Shown: positions 48,576 to 58,647, counted from the stretch's first letter. The stretch is DNA of 64,000 bases from Streptomyces tuirus (GCA_018195615.1 JAGTPG010000001.1:310001-374000); one strand, 5' to 3'. The notes: generated by a model not told the origin, from the letters alone. Numbers and translations are program-made.

Positions 48576-51230
48576 GCGTCACCGACCGCGGGGCGGGCCC
48601 GCTCGCACAGTCCGGGGCGCCCCTCGCGCCGTTCGAGGCGACCCCGCGCCGTCTGTAGCGGCCCCCGCGCCGTCCGGGGCCCCCGGTCGGTTCCTGGTGC
48701 CCTACGGACAGGGACGCACCCGAGGGCTCGGTGCCCATGAGCTGGGCGCGCACGGCGCGGCGGTGGACCAGCTGGTGGCCCTCGGCCTGCCGGTCGTGCC
48801 GGGGCTCACCGTGCCTGCCGGCGCGGCCGCGTCGCTGTGCGACACCGCCACCGCCGAAGCCGCCGTGGACCTGGTCGAGCAGCTCTCGGGGCGGCGCATC
48901 GGGGACGCGGCCCGGCCATTGCTGCTGCGTCTGTCGGCGAGCGCACCGACCGAGATCGCCGGACTGCCGCCCGACCTGGCCTGTCTGGGCGTCGCTCCCG
49001 CCCATGCCGACGACCTTTGTGCCCTGATCGGGCGTGCGGACGCGCTGTACGAGGTGTGGGCCGCCACCGCACGCGTGATCGCCGAGTACGCCCTCGACGT
49101 GCCCGGCGCGCTGCTCGACGACGCGCTCCTGGACACGCCCGAGCCGCGGGCACGGGTGGAGGTGCTGCTGTCCCTGGCGGCGGAACACGGCTCCCAGCCC
49201 TTCCCCGAGGACCCGGCGCAGCAGCTCGCGCTGGCCGCCCGTGCCCTCCTCGCCCGGTGGGAGTCGCCGCGTGCGAGAAGGTCCCGCAAAGCCCAGCGGC
49301 TCCCCGCCGACCTGGCCGTTGCCCTGCATGTGCAGGCCCTGCGGATCGGCCCGGCGGACCACTCGGGCTACGGCACGGCGGTCAGCCGCGACCCCGAGAC
49401 CGGGCGCCTGTCACCCCAGGGCTCCTTCTTCCGGGGTGTGCGCCGCAGCGCCCCGCCGCCGCACACCGGTGAGCCGCTGCACCGGCTCGCGGGCGGTACC
49501 GCGCTGCTGGAGCACTCCCTGCTCACCCTGGAGCGGCACCTGCGGGCGCCGGTGTCGGTCGACTTCGAGGTCCGCGACGACGAGATCTCCCTGCTCGCCG
49601 CCTCGGCACAGGCTCGCCCACCGCTCCGGGCGTCGGTGTGTCTGGCCGCGGATCTGGCCCGGGACGGCGCGCTCGGCCACGAGGAGGCCGTACAGCGGGT
49701 GACGCCCGCACAGGTGCAGGAACTGCTGCACCCCCGGCTACGACTGACCGGCGGGGAGGAGCTCCTGGCGATGGGACTGCCCGCATCCCCGGGGGCGGCG
49801 ACGGGAGCGGTCGTGCTGTCCAGTGAACATGCCCTGGAACTGGCCGCAGACGGCACCCGGGTCGTGCTCGTGGCGGCCGAGACGACCCCGGCTGACGTTC
49901 CGGGGATGCTGGCCTCCGCCGCCGTGCTGACCGGCAGTGGCGGTATCGCCTCGCATGCCGCCGTGGTGGCGCGAGGGCCGGCAAGCCCGCGGTGTGCGGC
50001 GCCGAAGGACTGCGCGTGGACCTGGCCGCCCGGACCGTGCGCTTCGGGGAGCGGGTGGTCCGTGAGGGCGAGCAGATCTCGCTGGACGGCCGTACCGGCG
50101 CCGTGTACGCGGGGACGCTGAGCGTCAGTGTGGCCGGACCGCCACCGGAGCTGTCCGCCTTGCTGGAGTGGGCGGACGGCATGCGCCGGTTGGGCCTGCG
50201 GGTCAACGCCGACACCGCCGCCGAGGTGGAAACGGCCCTGGCCCTGGGCGCGGAGGGTGTCGGGCTGTGCCGTACGGAACACCAGTTCCTCGGCGAGCGG
50301 CTGCCGCTGATCCGCAGGGTCCTCCTGGCCGCCGACCCGACCGCCCGCGACGAGGCGCTGTCGGCGCTGGAGCACGCCCAGCACGAGGACTTCCTCGCGC
50401 TGCTGGCCGCGGTCGGGAACCGCCCGGTGACCGTGCGCCTGCTGGATGCCCCGCTGCACGAGTTCCTGCCCGCGCCCGGGCATGCCATGGACGCGGCCGA
50501 GGAGCAGCGGGCCGCCGAGCTGCGCGAGGCGAACCCGATGCTCGGGCTGCGCGGTGTGCGGCTGGCGCTGCTGCACGAGAGGCTCTACCCGGCGCAGGCC
50601 GAGGCGCTCTTCACCGCCTGGGCCGATGTCGCCGCTACCGGAGTCCGGCCGGAGCTGGAGGTGATGATCCCGCTCGTCAGCCTGCCGGAGGAACTGGCAG
50701 CCTCGGCCGCGTACGTACGCGGTGCCGCCGACGCCGTCGCCGCCCGCACCGGGGTGGCGGTCCCTTACCGGCTCGGCACGATGATCGAGACCCCGCGGGC
50801 CGCGCTGCTGGCCGGCGAACTCGCCGAGCACGCCGAGTTCTTCTCCTTCGGCACCAACGACCTCACCCAGCTCACCTATGGTTTCTCCCGGGACGACGTC
50901 GAACGGCAGGTGCTGGCGTCGTACCAGGAACGCGGGTTCCTGACCGCCAGCCCGTTCGCCCGGCTCGACCCGCACGGGGTGGGCGCCCTCGTCGGCATGG
51001 CGGCCGAGCGGGCACGGGGCGTACGGCCCGGCATCAAGCTGGGCGTGTGCGGTGAGCACGGTGGGGATCCGGAGTCGATCGCGTTCTGCGACGACCTCGG
51101 CCTCGACTACGTCTCCTGTTCCGCGCACCGCGTGCCGGTGGCCCGGATGGCGGCCGCGCACAGTGCCCTGCGCCGGCGGCGGTACGTCGACAACGTCGAG
51201 CGGCGTGACGAGAGCGGGAGGTCACGATGA
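48572..51230 (+). CDS. Pyruvate-phosphate-dikinase-like PEP-utilising protein with degenerate ATP-grasp half, two apparent frameshifts
   Basis: About 886 residues with one base restored near 48640 and one near 49978; TTG 48572 overlaps the previous stop, and GTG 48697 is an alternative start. The C-terminal half is canonical: swivelling-domain His in GGIASHAAVVARG (about residue 458), GLCRTEHQF, NPMLGLRGVRL, FSFGTNDLTQLTYGFSRDD and catalytic Cys in GVCGEHGGDP. The N-terminal half keeps the dikinase layout but the GGKGA lysine becomes GAHGA, VRSGA becomes LRLSAS, and the D-x-E-F-T...Q-x-R region is changed. ATP use may be lost. Coupled to the acyl-CoA dehydrogenase. Confidence 0.8.
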
Positions 51231-52344
51231 CGAGCACCGTCGCCGACGGCACGGCTCTGTCGGAAACCGAGTTGGAGGATCTGCGCGAGACCGTTCGTTC
51301 GGTATGCGCGGACGCGGGCGGCACCGCCGCGGTGCGCCGGCTGTCCGAGGAGGCCCCCGGCATCGACGCCGGCTTGTGGGACACCCTCGGCCGGCAGGTC
51401 GGCCTGGCGGCCCTCGGCCTGCCCGCATCGGCGGGAGGCATCGGCGGCCTCGCCGAGATCGCCGCCGTCTGCGAGGAACTGGGCAGGACACTGGCACCGG
51501 TACCACTGCTGTCCTCCACCGTGCTGGCCGGGCAGGTGCTGGCCGGCTGCGGTCACGCCGGCGAGGCGCTGGCCGGCCTGGCCGGGGCACCGTGCATGGC
51601 CTGGCGGTGGCCGCGCCCGACGGGGCGTGGCGGGCCGACGCCGTGCCGGTGGCCGTCTCCTGGCAGGGCAGCGTCCCCTTGCTGAACGGCACGGCGCCGT
51701 TCGTCCTCGACGGCGCCGACGCCGAGGCGCTGGTGGTGGCCGCGGCCGGCACCGATGGCGTCGACCTCTTCCTGGCCGACCCGCGTGAGCCGGGAGTCAC
51801 GGTCCGCCGGGTGCCCACCCTGGACCTCAGCCGGGGCCAGGCGGTGGTCACCTTCTCCGGTGCCCGGGCCCGGCCGCTGACCATCGGCGGCGAAGGGGCG
51901 GACGTCGTCTCCCGCGCCCTGGACGTGGCCTTGGCGGCGCTGGCCGCCGAGCAACTGGGCGGAGCCCAGGCCGCCTTGGACATGACGGTGGCTCACGTGC
52001 GCGACCGTACCCAGTTCGGCAGGGCGATCGGCGGTTTCCAGGCGGTCAAGCACGCCTGCGCCGACATGCTGCTTCAGGTCGAGGCCGCACGGTCGGCCGT
52101 GGTACGCGCGGTCCGGGCGGACGGCGCGCCTCAGACGCTGACCGAGGCGGCGGCGGTGGCGCAGGCCTGGTGCGGCGAGGCGTTCGTCTCCGTCGCCGCC
52201 GAGTGCGTGCAGTTCCACGGCGGGATGGGCTTCACCTGGGAGCACGACGCGCACCTGTACTTCCGGCGCGCCCAGTCCGACGCGGTGCTGCTGGGCGGCG
52301 CCGCACACCATCGGGAACGGCTGGCCGGGCTGCTGGGCTGGTGA
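51227..52344 (+). CDS. Acyl-CoA dehydrogenase (second, short N-terminal type), one apparent frameshift
   Basis: About 372 residues with one G restored near 51590; ATG overlaps the PPDK-like stop by four bases. N-terminal helical region AALGLPASAGGIGGLAEIAA, a reduced middle beta-domain, and C-terminal FGRAIGGFQAVKHACADMLL with CVQFHGGMGFTWEHDAHLYF. The layout resembles the actinobacterial acyl-CoA dehydrogenases that work as alpha2-beta2 partners in steroid side-chain breakdown, so it may pair with the 45.6-kb protein. A clear catalytic Glu was not located. Confidence 0.83.
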
Positions 52345-52365
52345 CGTGGAAAGGAGGGTTGGAAC

Positions 52366-52826
52366 GTGACCACCAGGCTCATCGACGAGTCGTTGTTCGA
52401 GAACGGGGAGAATTGGGGGAACCGGGAGAACCGGGAGTCCGACAGCGAGGATCCACCGCGTCTTGTGGGCGCACGCTGCTCCGCCTGCGGCACCGTCGTC
52501 TTCCCCGGCAGGACTCGTGCCCGAGGTGTCCGCACGGGGTGATGTCGGCGCGGATACTGCCGGTGAGCGGGCGCGTGTGGTCATGGACGCTCCAGGCGTT
52601 CCAGCCGAAGCCGCCGTACCGGGCGCCGTCCGGCGGCCACCAGCCCTACCACGTCGGCTATGTGGACCTCGGTGAGGTGCTGGTGGAAGCGCGGCTGGCG
52701 GTGCCCCGCGCACAGATCCGGATCGGTCTGCCGGTCCGGCTCACCACGGTGCCCGCGTACCGGGACGAGGACGGAACCGAGGTGGTGACCTTCGGGTTCC
52801 GCCCGGAGCGGGACGGGGAGCGATGA
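52366..52826 (+). CDS. DUF35 OB-fold zinc-ribbon protein, one apparent frameshift
   Basis: About 153 residues with one C restored near 52508; GTG 52366 has AAGGAGG upstream. Zinc-ribbon CSACG...CPRCP followed by an OB fold (GRVWSWTLQAFQPKPPYRAP, YVDLGEVLVEARL). DUF35 proteins bind acyl-CoA and partner thiolase-like enzymes, often as an aldolase complex. The next gene, a thiolase-like protein, overlaps it by four bases, which fits that partnership exactly. The N-terminus has a short NWGNRENRES insertion. Confidence 0.85.
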
Positions 52827-53977
52827 GTGGGCCCGAAGACGTGTACGTGGTCGGATGCGGGATGCATCCCTTCGGCCGCGACGAGAGCCTCACCGGAATG
52901 GACATGGCCGAGCGTGCGGTACGCGAGGCGCTGGCCGACGCCGGGGTCGCCTGGGAGGACATCGGCTACGCGGCCGGCGGCTCCGACGTGTCCGGCAAGC
53001 CCGACACCCTGGTGGGCCGTCTGGGCCTGACCGGAGTGCCGTTCGTCAACGTGCAGAACGGCTGCGCGACCGGTACGTCCACCGTGCTCGCGGTGGCCAG
53101 CGCACTGCGCGCGGGCGAGGCCTGGCTGGGACTGGCGGTGGGGTTCGACAAGCACGAGCGGGGCGCGTTCCACGTCTCCGCGGCCCGCTACGGCCTGGGC
53201 GACTGGTACGCCGAGACCGGCATGATGCTCACGACCCAGTTCTTCGCGCTCAAGACCCAGCGGTACCTGTACGAGCACGGGATCTCGGAGCGGGCACTGG
53301 CGATGGTCGCCGCGCGGGCCTTCCGCAACGGCTCGCAGCACCCCCTGGCCTGGCGGCGCAAGCCGCTGACGGAGCGGGAGATCCTGGACTCCGACGAGGT
53401 CAGTCCCCCGCTCACCCAGTACATGTTCTGTTCGCCCGGGCAGGGCGCGGCGGCGCTGGTGCTCGCACTCGGCGACCGTGCCTTCGATCTGTGCGAACGG
53501 CCGGTCAAGTTGGCGTCGCTGGCCTTCCGGACCCGGCGGTTCGGTTCGTTCGAGGTGTTCTCGCCGTGGCTGCCGCCAGGACCGCACCACAGCCCGAGCG
53601 TCGACGCCGCCGACGCTGCCTTCCGTACGGCGGGGATACGGCCCGCGGACGTACAGGTCGCCCAGTTGCAGGACACCGACAGCGGCTCGGAGCTGATCCA
53701 CCTGGCGGAGACCGGGTTGTGCGGCCACGGCGAGCAGGAGGAACTGCTGACGGCCGGGGCCACCGATCCCACGGGCCGGATACCGGTCAACACCGACGGC
53801 GGCTGTCTGGCCGGCGGGGAGCCCGTCGGCGCCTCGGGGCTGCGTCAGTTCCACGAGGTCGTACGGCAGTTGCAGCGCCGGGCGCCCGGTGCGCAGGTGC
53901 CGGGCGCTCCCCGGGTGGGCTTCACCCATGTGTACGGGGCGCCCGGGATCAGCGCGTGCTCGGTTCTGACGGTGTGA
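52823..53977 (+). CDS. Thiolase-like lipid-transfer protein (SCP-x/Ltp type)
   Basis: 384 residues and intact. Thiolase fold with the nucleophile-loop Cys in VQNGCATGTSTVLAVASALR, then YMFCSPGQGAAALVLALGD, NTDGGCLAGGEPVGASGLRQ and a terminal FTHVYGAPGISACSV. Members of this family cleave 3-ketoacyl-CoA thiolytically or act as retro-aldolases on side-chain CoA esters when bound to a DUF35 partner. The DUF35 gene directly upstream supports the second type; the Cys in the nucleophile loop keeps true thiolysis open. Confidence 0.86.
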   Translation: MSGPEDVYVVGCGMHPFGRDESLTGMDMAERAVREALADAGVAWEDIGYAAGGSDVSGKPDTLVGRLGLTGVPFVNVQNGCATGTSTVLAVASALRAGEAWLGLAVGFDKHERGAFHVSAARYGLGDWYAETGMMLTTQFFALKTQRYLYEHGISERALAMVAARAFRNGSQHPLAWRRKPLTEREILDSDEVSPPLTQYMFCSPGQGAAALVLALGDRAFDLCERPVKLASLAFRTRRFGSFEVFSPWLPPGPHHSPSVDAADAAFRTAGIRPADVQVAQLQDTDSGSELIHLAETGLCGHGEQEELLTAGATDPTGRIPVNTDGGCLAGGEPVGASGLRQFHEVVRQLQRRAPGAQVPGAPRVGFTHVYGAPGISACSVLTV

Positions 53978-53994
53978 GAGGCGGCGAGCACCCC

Positions 53995-54699
53995 ATGCGC
54001 CACGGTGGCAGAACCGCGCTGGTGACCGGTGGGGCACGCGGGATCGGTCTGGAGATCGGCCGGCAGCTCGCGGACCGCGGGCTGCGGGTTCTCATCGGGG
54101 CGCGAAAAGCGGAGGCGGCCGAGGAGGCGTGCCGCGCCATCGGCCCGGCGGCCTTGCCGCTCGCCCTGGATGTGACCTCCCGGCGGAGCGTCACCGCAGC
54201 GGTCCGGGAGGCAGAAGAGCTGACCGGCGGGATCGACGTCCTGGTGAACAACGCGGGAGTGTCCTTGGACGGGGAGCTGCGGCCGCCGTGCCTCGACGAG
54301 GACATCCTGCGCGCCACATTGGACACCAACCTCACCGGCGCCTGGCGCGTGACGGAAGCCGTCGTCCCGGGCATGGTGGAAGCCGGCTACGGCCGGATCG
54401 TCAACGTCACCAGCTCATACGGCTCACTGGCGCTGATGGACTCCGGCCGGCACCCCGCGTACCGGATCTCCAAGACGGCGCTCAACGCCCTGACCCGTAT
54501 GCTCGCGGCCGAGTTGGCCGGCACGGGAGTCCTGATCAACGCCGCCGACCCCGGCTGGACGCGCAGCGGTATGGGCGGCCCGTCCGCCCCGCGCGCCCCG
54601 GAGGAAGGCGCGGACACCCCGGTCTGGCTGGCGACCCTTCCCGAGGGCGACGGGACGACGGGCGGGCTGTTCGCCGACCGCAGGCCCCTGCCCTGGTGA
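53995..54699 (+). CDS. SDR oxidoreductase (beta-oxidation island)
   Basis: 234 residues from ATG 53995. Motifs: TALVTGGARGIGLEIGRQLA, VLVNNAGVSLDG, catalytic Ser-Tyr-Lys in NVTSSYGS and AYRISKTALNAL, NAADPGWTRSGMGG. Probably oxidises or reduces a hydroxyl or keto group on the pathway substrate. It follows the thiolase gene by 17 bases. Its last codons and stop begin a run of short tandem repeats. Confidence 0.88.
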   Translation: MRHGGRTALVTGGARGIGLEIGRQLADRGLRVLIGARKAEAAEEACRAIGPAALPLALDVTSRRSVTAAVREAEELTGGIDVLVNNAGVSLDGELRPPCLDEDILRATLDTNLTGAWRVTEAVVPGMVEAGYGRIVNVTSSYGSLALMDSGRHPAYRISKTALNALTRMLAAELAGTGVLINAADPGWTRSGMGGPSAPRAPEEGADTPVWLATLPEGDGTTGGLFADRRPLPW

Positions 54700-54775
54700 A
54701 TCACACCCCTGGTGAACCACTGCTCTGGTGAACCGTCCGCACTGCTCTCGTGAACCACTGCCCTGGTGAACCGCC
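54691..54775. repeat. Five short repeats between convergent SDR and TetR stops
   Basis: Units of about 16 bases with core CCCTGGTGAACCACTG start at the last codons of the SDR gene and run to the TetR stop. Copy three carries a 6-base insertion. Each unit repeats the SDR ending (Pro-Trp-TGA), as if the gene terminus had been duplicated. Confidence 0.8.
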
Positions 54776-55437
54776 TCAGGTCCGTGACCTGGCCGGCTTC
54801 GCCGGCTCCTGTTCGGCGGCGACGATGCGCAGAGCCAGCGCCCGAACCGCCTCCAGTACGGACCGGGAGGGCAGCTGGGACAGCGGTCCCCCTCCGCTCG
54901 CAGTGCGGTGACGAGCATGGTCGTACCGATCAGCGTACGGACCGCGAGAGCCTGCGCCGCGTGCCGGGCCTTCGCCGCCCTTGGGCTGCGTGTGGTGCCC
55001 TCGGGCAGATAGTCGTAGCCGCGCTGGATGTGGCGCTGCTCGAACTCGTCCCGCAGCACCTTGACCTTGCCGTTGGCGGAGGCGACCTGGACCTGGTACA
55101 GGCGGGCCTCGTCAGGGTTCTGCTCCACCCAGTCCCACACCGCGTCGATCACCCGGACCAGGCCCTCCGCATCACCTGGCTCGGACGTCGGCCGGGCCGC
55201 CTCCACGACCGCGCTCAGCTGGTCGAAGACTCGACGCATGGCGAGTTCGAGCATCTCCTCCTTGCCGTCGAAGTGGTAGTAGACGGCCGTGGGGACCACC
55301 TGGGCCTCGTCCGCGATGTCCTGAATGCTGGTCTCCGCGAATCCGCTGCGGCCGAACACCCGCACGGCGGCGGTGATGATGTGCTGCCGCCGCGACGGTC
55401 GGTGGGCGGGCTGCTTGCCGTTCTTGGTGGTGGCCAT
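54776..55437 (-). CDS. TetR-family regulator 1, one apparent frameshift
   Basis: About 220 residues with one G restored near 54890, ending SRT-stop at 54776. HTH: AVRVFGRSGFAETSIQDIAD followed by VVPTAVYYHFDGKEEML, standard TetR. The remainder is a helical ligand domain. Divergent from a second TetR gene; a 19-bp palindrome lies 49 bases before its ATG. Probably represses the island in the absence of an acyl-CoA or similar effector; this is inference. Confidence 0.87.
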
Positions 55438-55485
55438 GATGCTCCCTGCCGGCTGCCGTGAACCCCGCGCCCTCGGGCCGTGGGT

Positions 55486-55504
55486 ACTGACGATTCTATC
55501 CAGT
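55486..55504. promoter_or_regulatory. Candidate TetR operator B (ACTG-N11-CAGT)
   Basis: ACTGACGATTCTATCCAGT lies between the two divergent TetR genes. Its reverse complement matches site A (46,945) at 15 of 19 positions and begins ACTGGATAG, against ACTGTATAG in site A. Confidence 0.62.
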
Positions 55505-55581
55505 AACTCCGACCGCCCGACCGCATAATTCCTGCTCCTTGCGTACCTCTGGAACACCGAGGTCACGGCATACTTGACACC

Positions 55582-56187
55582 ATGACGACATCCGGAACCC
55601 GCGCCGCTCACCGTCCCTCGCGCAAGCAGTGGGTGATCGAGGCGGCCACGGAGTTGTTCGCCACCCAGCCACCGGACGAGGTGACGGTGGCCGACATCGC
55701 CGCTCGTGCGGAGATGACCTCGGCGGCGGTGTACTACCACTTCTCGTCCAAGGACCAGGTCCTGGCGGCAGCGATGCGGGCGTTCGCCGCCGCGCTGCGC
55801 GAGCAGTTGGAGGCACTGACTCAGGCCCATGAGCCCGGTTCGGACATGGGGGCGGCGGTCACCGCACTGCTGGCCTGGCTGGGCGAACACCGCTCCGCCG
55901 CGACCGTGTTCTTCGTGTCGTCGGCCGGCATGAGCCAGGAGGCGGAGGCGCTGCGCCAGGAGAGCCGTACGGAGTTGCTGAGCGAGCTGGTGCGCCTGAT
56001 CCGCAAGGCCCGGGAGTCCGTCTCCGACGCGGAGGCGGCGGTGATCGGCCTGGGACTGCTGGCGCTGCTGGAGACCGCGGCGATCTCGCAGGTCCGGGGC
56101 GACGACGTCTACCGGTCGCTGGGACACCGCTCCTTCGTTCGCGAGGTCGGCGATCTCGCGGAGCGGATCGCCGACCCGGCCCGATAG
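55582..56187 (+). CDS. TetR-family regulator 2
   Basis: 201 residues and intact. HTH region PPDEVTVADIAARAEMTSAA then VYYHFSSKDQVLAAAM. ATG 55582 lacks a purine-rich ribosome site, so its mRNA may be leaderless or poorly translated. The first 20 residues (AAHRPSRKQWVIEAA) resemble those of regulator 1 (PAHRPSRRQHIITAA), suggesting the two arose from a common ancestor and may recognise related sites. Confidence 0.88.
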   Translation: MTTSGTRAAHRPSRKQWVIEAATELFATQPPDEVTVADIAARAEMTSAAVYYHFSSKDQVLAAAMRAFAAALREQLEALTQAHEPGSDMGAAVTALLAWLGEHRSAATVFFVSSAGMSQEAEALRQESRTELLSELVRLIRKARESVSDAEAAVIGLGLLALLETAAISQVRGDDVYRSLGHRSFVREVGDLAERIADPAR

Positions 56188-56242
56188 GCCTCGGGCCTCA
56201 GGCCTCGGGCCTCAGGCCACGGACCTCAGGCCTCGGGCCTCT
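56188..56242. repeat. GC-rich 14-bp repeats between convergent TetR and E2 stops
   Basis: About four copies of GGCCTCGGGCCTCA or half-units of it fill the 57 bases between the two stop codons. Every unit contains the palindrome AGGCCT or GGGCC, so the RNA could fold. It is the second convergent junction in the island filled by a short repeat. Confidence 0.78.
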
Positions 56243-56244
56243 GC

Positions 56245-57628
56245 TCACACCAGCAGGCGCAGGGGCTTGCGCAGCAACTCACCGACCGTGCGCAGATACT
56301 CGGCGGCGGGTGCCCCGTCGACGGCACGGTGGTCGAAGGTGAGGCTCAGGGTGAGCACGCGCGTCCGCAGGGGCCGGTCGTCCACCCACTCGACTCCGTC
56401 CCTGAGCCTGCCCACCCGAGGATCGCGACATTGCCGGGGTTGATCACGGGGGTGAAGAAGTCGACGCCGTACCCACCGAGCGAGGTGACGGTGAAGGTGG
56501 CCCCTTCCAGCTGTGCGGGGGAGATCCGCCCCTCGCGCGCGGCCTGGGCCAGGGACCTCGACCGGCGGGCGATCTCGGGCAGCGGCAGCGCCACCGCGTC
56601 CTCGATCACGGGGACCATGAGGCCGCCGGGGACGGCCACCGCGAAGCCCAGGTGGATGCCGTCGAGCAGATGGATGCCGTCCGCCCGCACCGCCGCGTTG
56701 AGCAGCGGGTGCTCGCGCAGGGCCAGGGCGGCGGCCTTCAGCAGGAAGTCGTTGAGGCTGGGCACCGGCAGTTCGCTGTCGGCCCACTCCTCCTTGAGCC
56801 GGTCCCGCAGGGACACCACGGCGTCCATGCGCACCTCGTAGCCGTGCGTCAGCTGTGCCATCTCCTGGAGGCTGGCGTGCATCCTGCGGGCGATGGTGCC
56901 GCGCATTCCGGTGAGCGGGAGGACGTCACCGGGCCGAGGGGCCCCATTCCGGCGAAGAGGCGGCGGGGCGGCGGCGTCGAGGTCGGACCTGCGGATGCGG
57001 CCGCCCGGCCCGGTGCCGTTCACATCGGAGAGGTCGATGCCCCGTTCCTTCGCCAGCTTGCGGACCAGCGGCGAGGAGGGGGTGCCGCCCGCCGGGACCG
57101 GTGAGACGGGGTCTTCGGGGAGGGCCGCGAGGAATTCCTCCACGTCCTCGGACACGATTCGGCCGGTCGGCCCCGTGCCGCGTACGGCGGTGAGGTCGAC
57201 GTCGGCGGCCGCGGCGACCCGCCGGGCGTTCGGCGAGGACAGCAGCCGGTCACCGGTGCCGTTGAGGGCGGTCGTCACGGCAGCACCGCCGGTGTCGGCG
57301 GCCGCACCGCCGCCGTTGAAGGAAGCCACGGCAGCCGCATCGGCGCCAGGCGTCGGTGCCCCCGCAGCCTGTGGTGGCTGCTCGCCCTCGGCCAGCAGCC
57401 AGCCGATGAGGGCCCCGGCAGGGACGGTGGCGCCCGCCGGGACCACGGGGTGGAGCAGCCCCCGGCCTCCGCCTCGACGTCGACGTCTACCTTGTCCGTA
57501 GCCAGCCGCAGCAGTGCGTCGCCCTCGGCGACGGCCGCGCCGGCGGGTACCAGCCATTCGTCGATCGTGCCTTCCTGCATGGTCAGGCCGATCTTCGGCA
57601 GCAGAACCTCGACCGCCACGTCGGTCAC
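56245..57628 (-). CDS. 2-oxoacid dehydrogenase E2 (dihydrolipoyl acyltransferase), two apparent frameshifts
   Basis: About 461 residues with one base restored near 57458 and one near 56420. Lipoyl domain with lipoylation Lys in LATDKVDVDVEAEAG; then two tandem peripheral-subunit-binding domains (SSPNARRVAAAADVDLTAVR and SSPLVRKLAKERGIDLSDVN); then the catalytic core with LTFDHRAVDGAPAAEYL (His and Asp of the acyltransferase). GTG 57628 overlaps the E1-beta stop. It transfers an acyl group to CoA. Two binding domains instead of one is notable. Confidence 0.88.
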
Positions 57629-58647
57629 GACCTTTCGAGCAGGCGCCGGCAGCCCTGGGCGATGCGGGCGCGGTCGGGCACGTACGCCTTCTCCAGGACC
57701 GGCGAGAAGGGCACCGGGGAGAACGGGGCGCCGATACGCAGGACCGGCGCGTCCAGGTAGTCGAAGACCGTGTCCTGGATCTGGGCGGCGATCTCCGCGC
57801 CGAGCCCGCAGAAGGTGACGGCCTCGTGCACCACGAGCACCCGGTTGGTGCGGCGGACGGACGCGAACATCGTCTCGGTGTCCAGCGGCTGCACGGTGCG
57901 TGGGTCGATCACTTCGATCTCCACGCCCTCGGCCGCGAGTTCGTCGGCCGCCGCCAGGGCCTCCCCCACCATGCGGCCGAGAGCGATCACCGTGACGTCG
58001 GAGCCCTGCCGGGCGGTGTGTGCCTGGCCCAGCGGGATGCCGTAGATCTCCTCGGGTACCTCGCTCGTGCTGCCGAGCAGGACCTTGTTCAGCATGACGA
58101 CGACCGGGTTGTCGTCCCGGATGGCCGAGACGGTCAGGCCCTTGGCGGTGTACGCGTCGCACGGCATCACCACCTTCAGGCCGGGCACGTGGGCCAGCCA
58201 GGCCTCCAGGCTCTGGCTGTGCTGGGCCGCTGCGCCGAGACCCGCCCCGGAGGCGGTGGTGATGGTGAGCGGCACGGACAGCGCGCCGCCGAACATGTAC
58301 TTCATCTTCGCCGCCTGGTTGACGATCTGGTCGAGGCAGACGCCGATGAAGTCCATGAACATCAGGTCGACGACGGGCCGCAGCCCCCGGGCTGCGGCTC
58401 CCACACCGAGGCCGACCAGGGCGGCTTCGGAGATCGGGGTGTCGATCATGCGGCGAGGGCCGAACTCGTCCAGCAGGTTGTCGAACATGCGGAACACGCC
58501 GCCGTATCCGGCCACGTCCTCGCCGGCGACGAAGACGTTCTCGTCCTCGCGCATGGCCTGCGCGAGACCCTCGTTGAAGGCTTTGACGTAGGTGAGTTTC
58601 CGCGTGCCGACGGCCGGTGCTTCGGTGGTGGTGGTCATGGCGGTCAT
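57625..58647 (-). CDS. 2-oxoacid dehydrogenase E1-beta subunit
   Basis: 340 residues and intact. Transketolase-type pyrimidine domain: MREDENVFVAGEDVAGYGGV, DTPISEAALVGLGVGAAARG, and transketolase C-domain EVIDPRTVQPLDTETMFASV. ATG 58647 overlaps the E1-alpha stop; MTTTTEAP nine bases later is an alternative. Together with E1-alpha it decarboxylates a 2-oxoacid or acetoin-like substrate and loads the acyl group on E2. Confidence 0.92.
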   Translation of the reverse strand: MTAMTTTTEAPAVGTRKLTYVKAFNEGLAQAMREDENVFVAGEDVAGYGGVFRMFDNLLDEFGPRRMIDTPISEAALVGLGVGAAARGLRPVVDLMFMDFIGVCLDQIVNQAAKMKYMFGGALSVPLTITTASGAGLGAAAQHSQSLEAWLAHVPGLKVVMPCDAYTAKGLTVSAIRDDNPVVVMLNKVLLGSTSEVPEEIYGIPLGQAHTARQGSDVTVIALGRMVGEALAAADELAAEGVEIEVIDPRTVQPLDTETMFASVRRTNRVLVVHEAVTFCGLGAEIAAQIQDTVFDYLDAPVLRIGAPFSPVPFSPVLEKAYVPDRARIAQGCRRLLERS

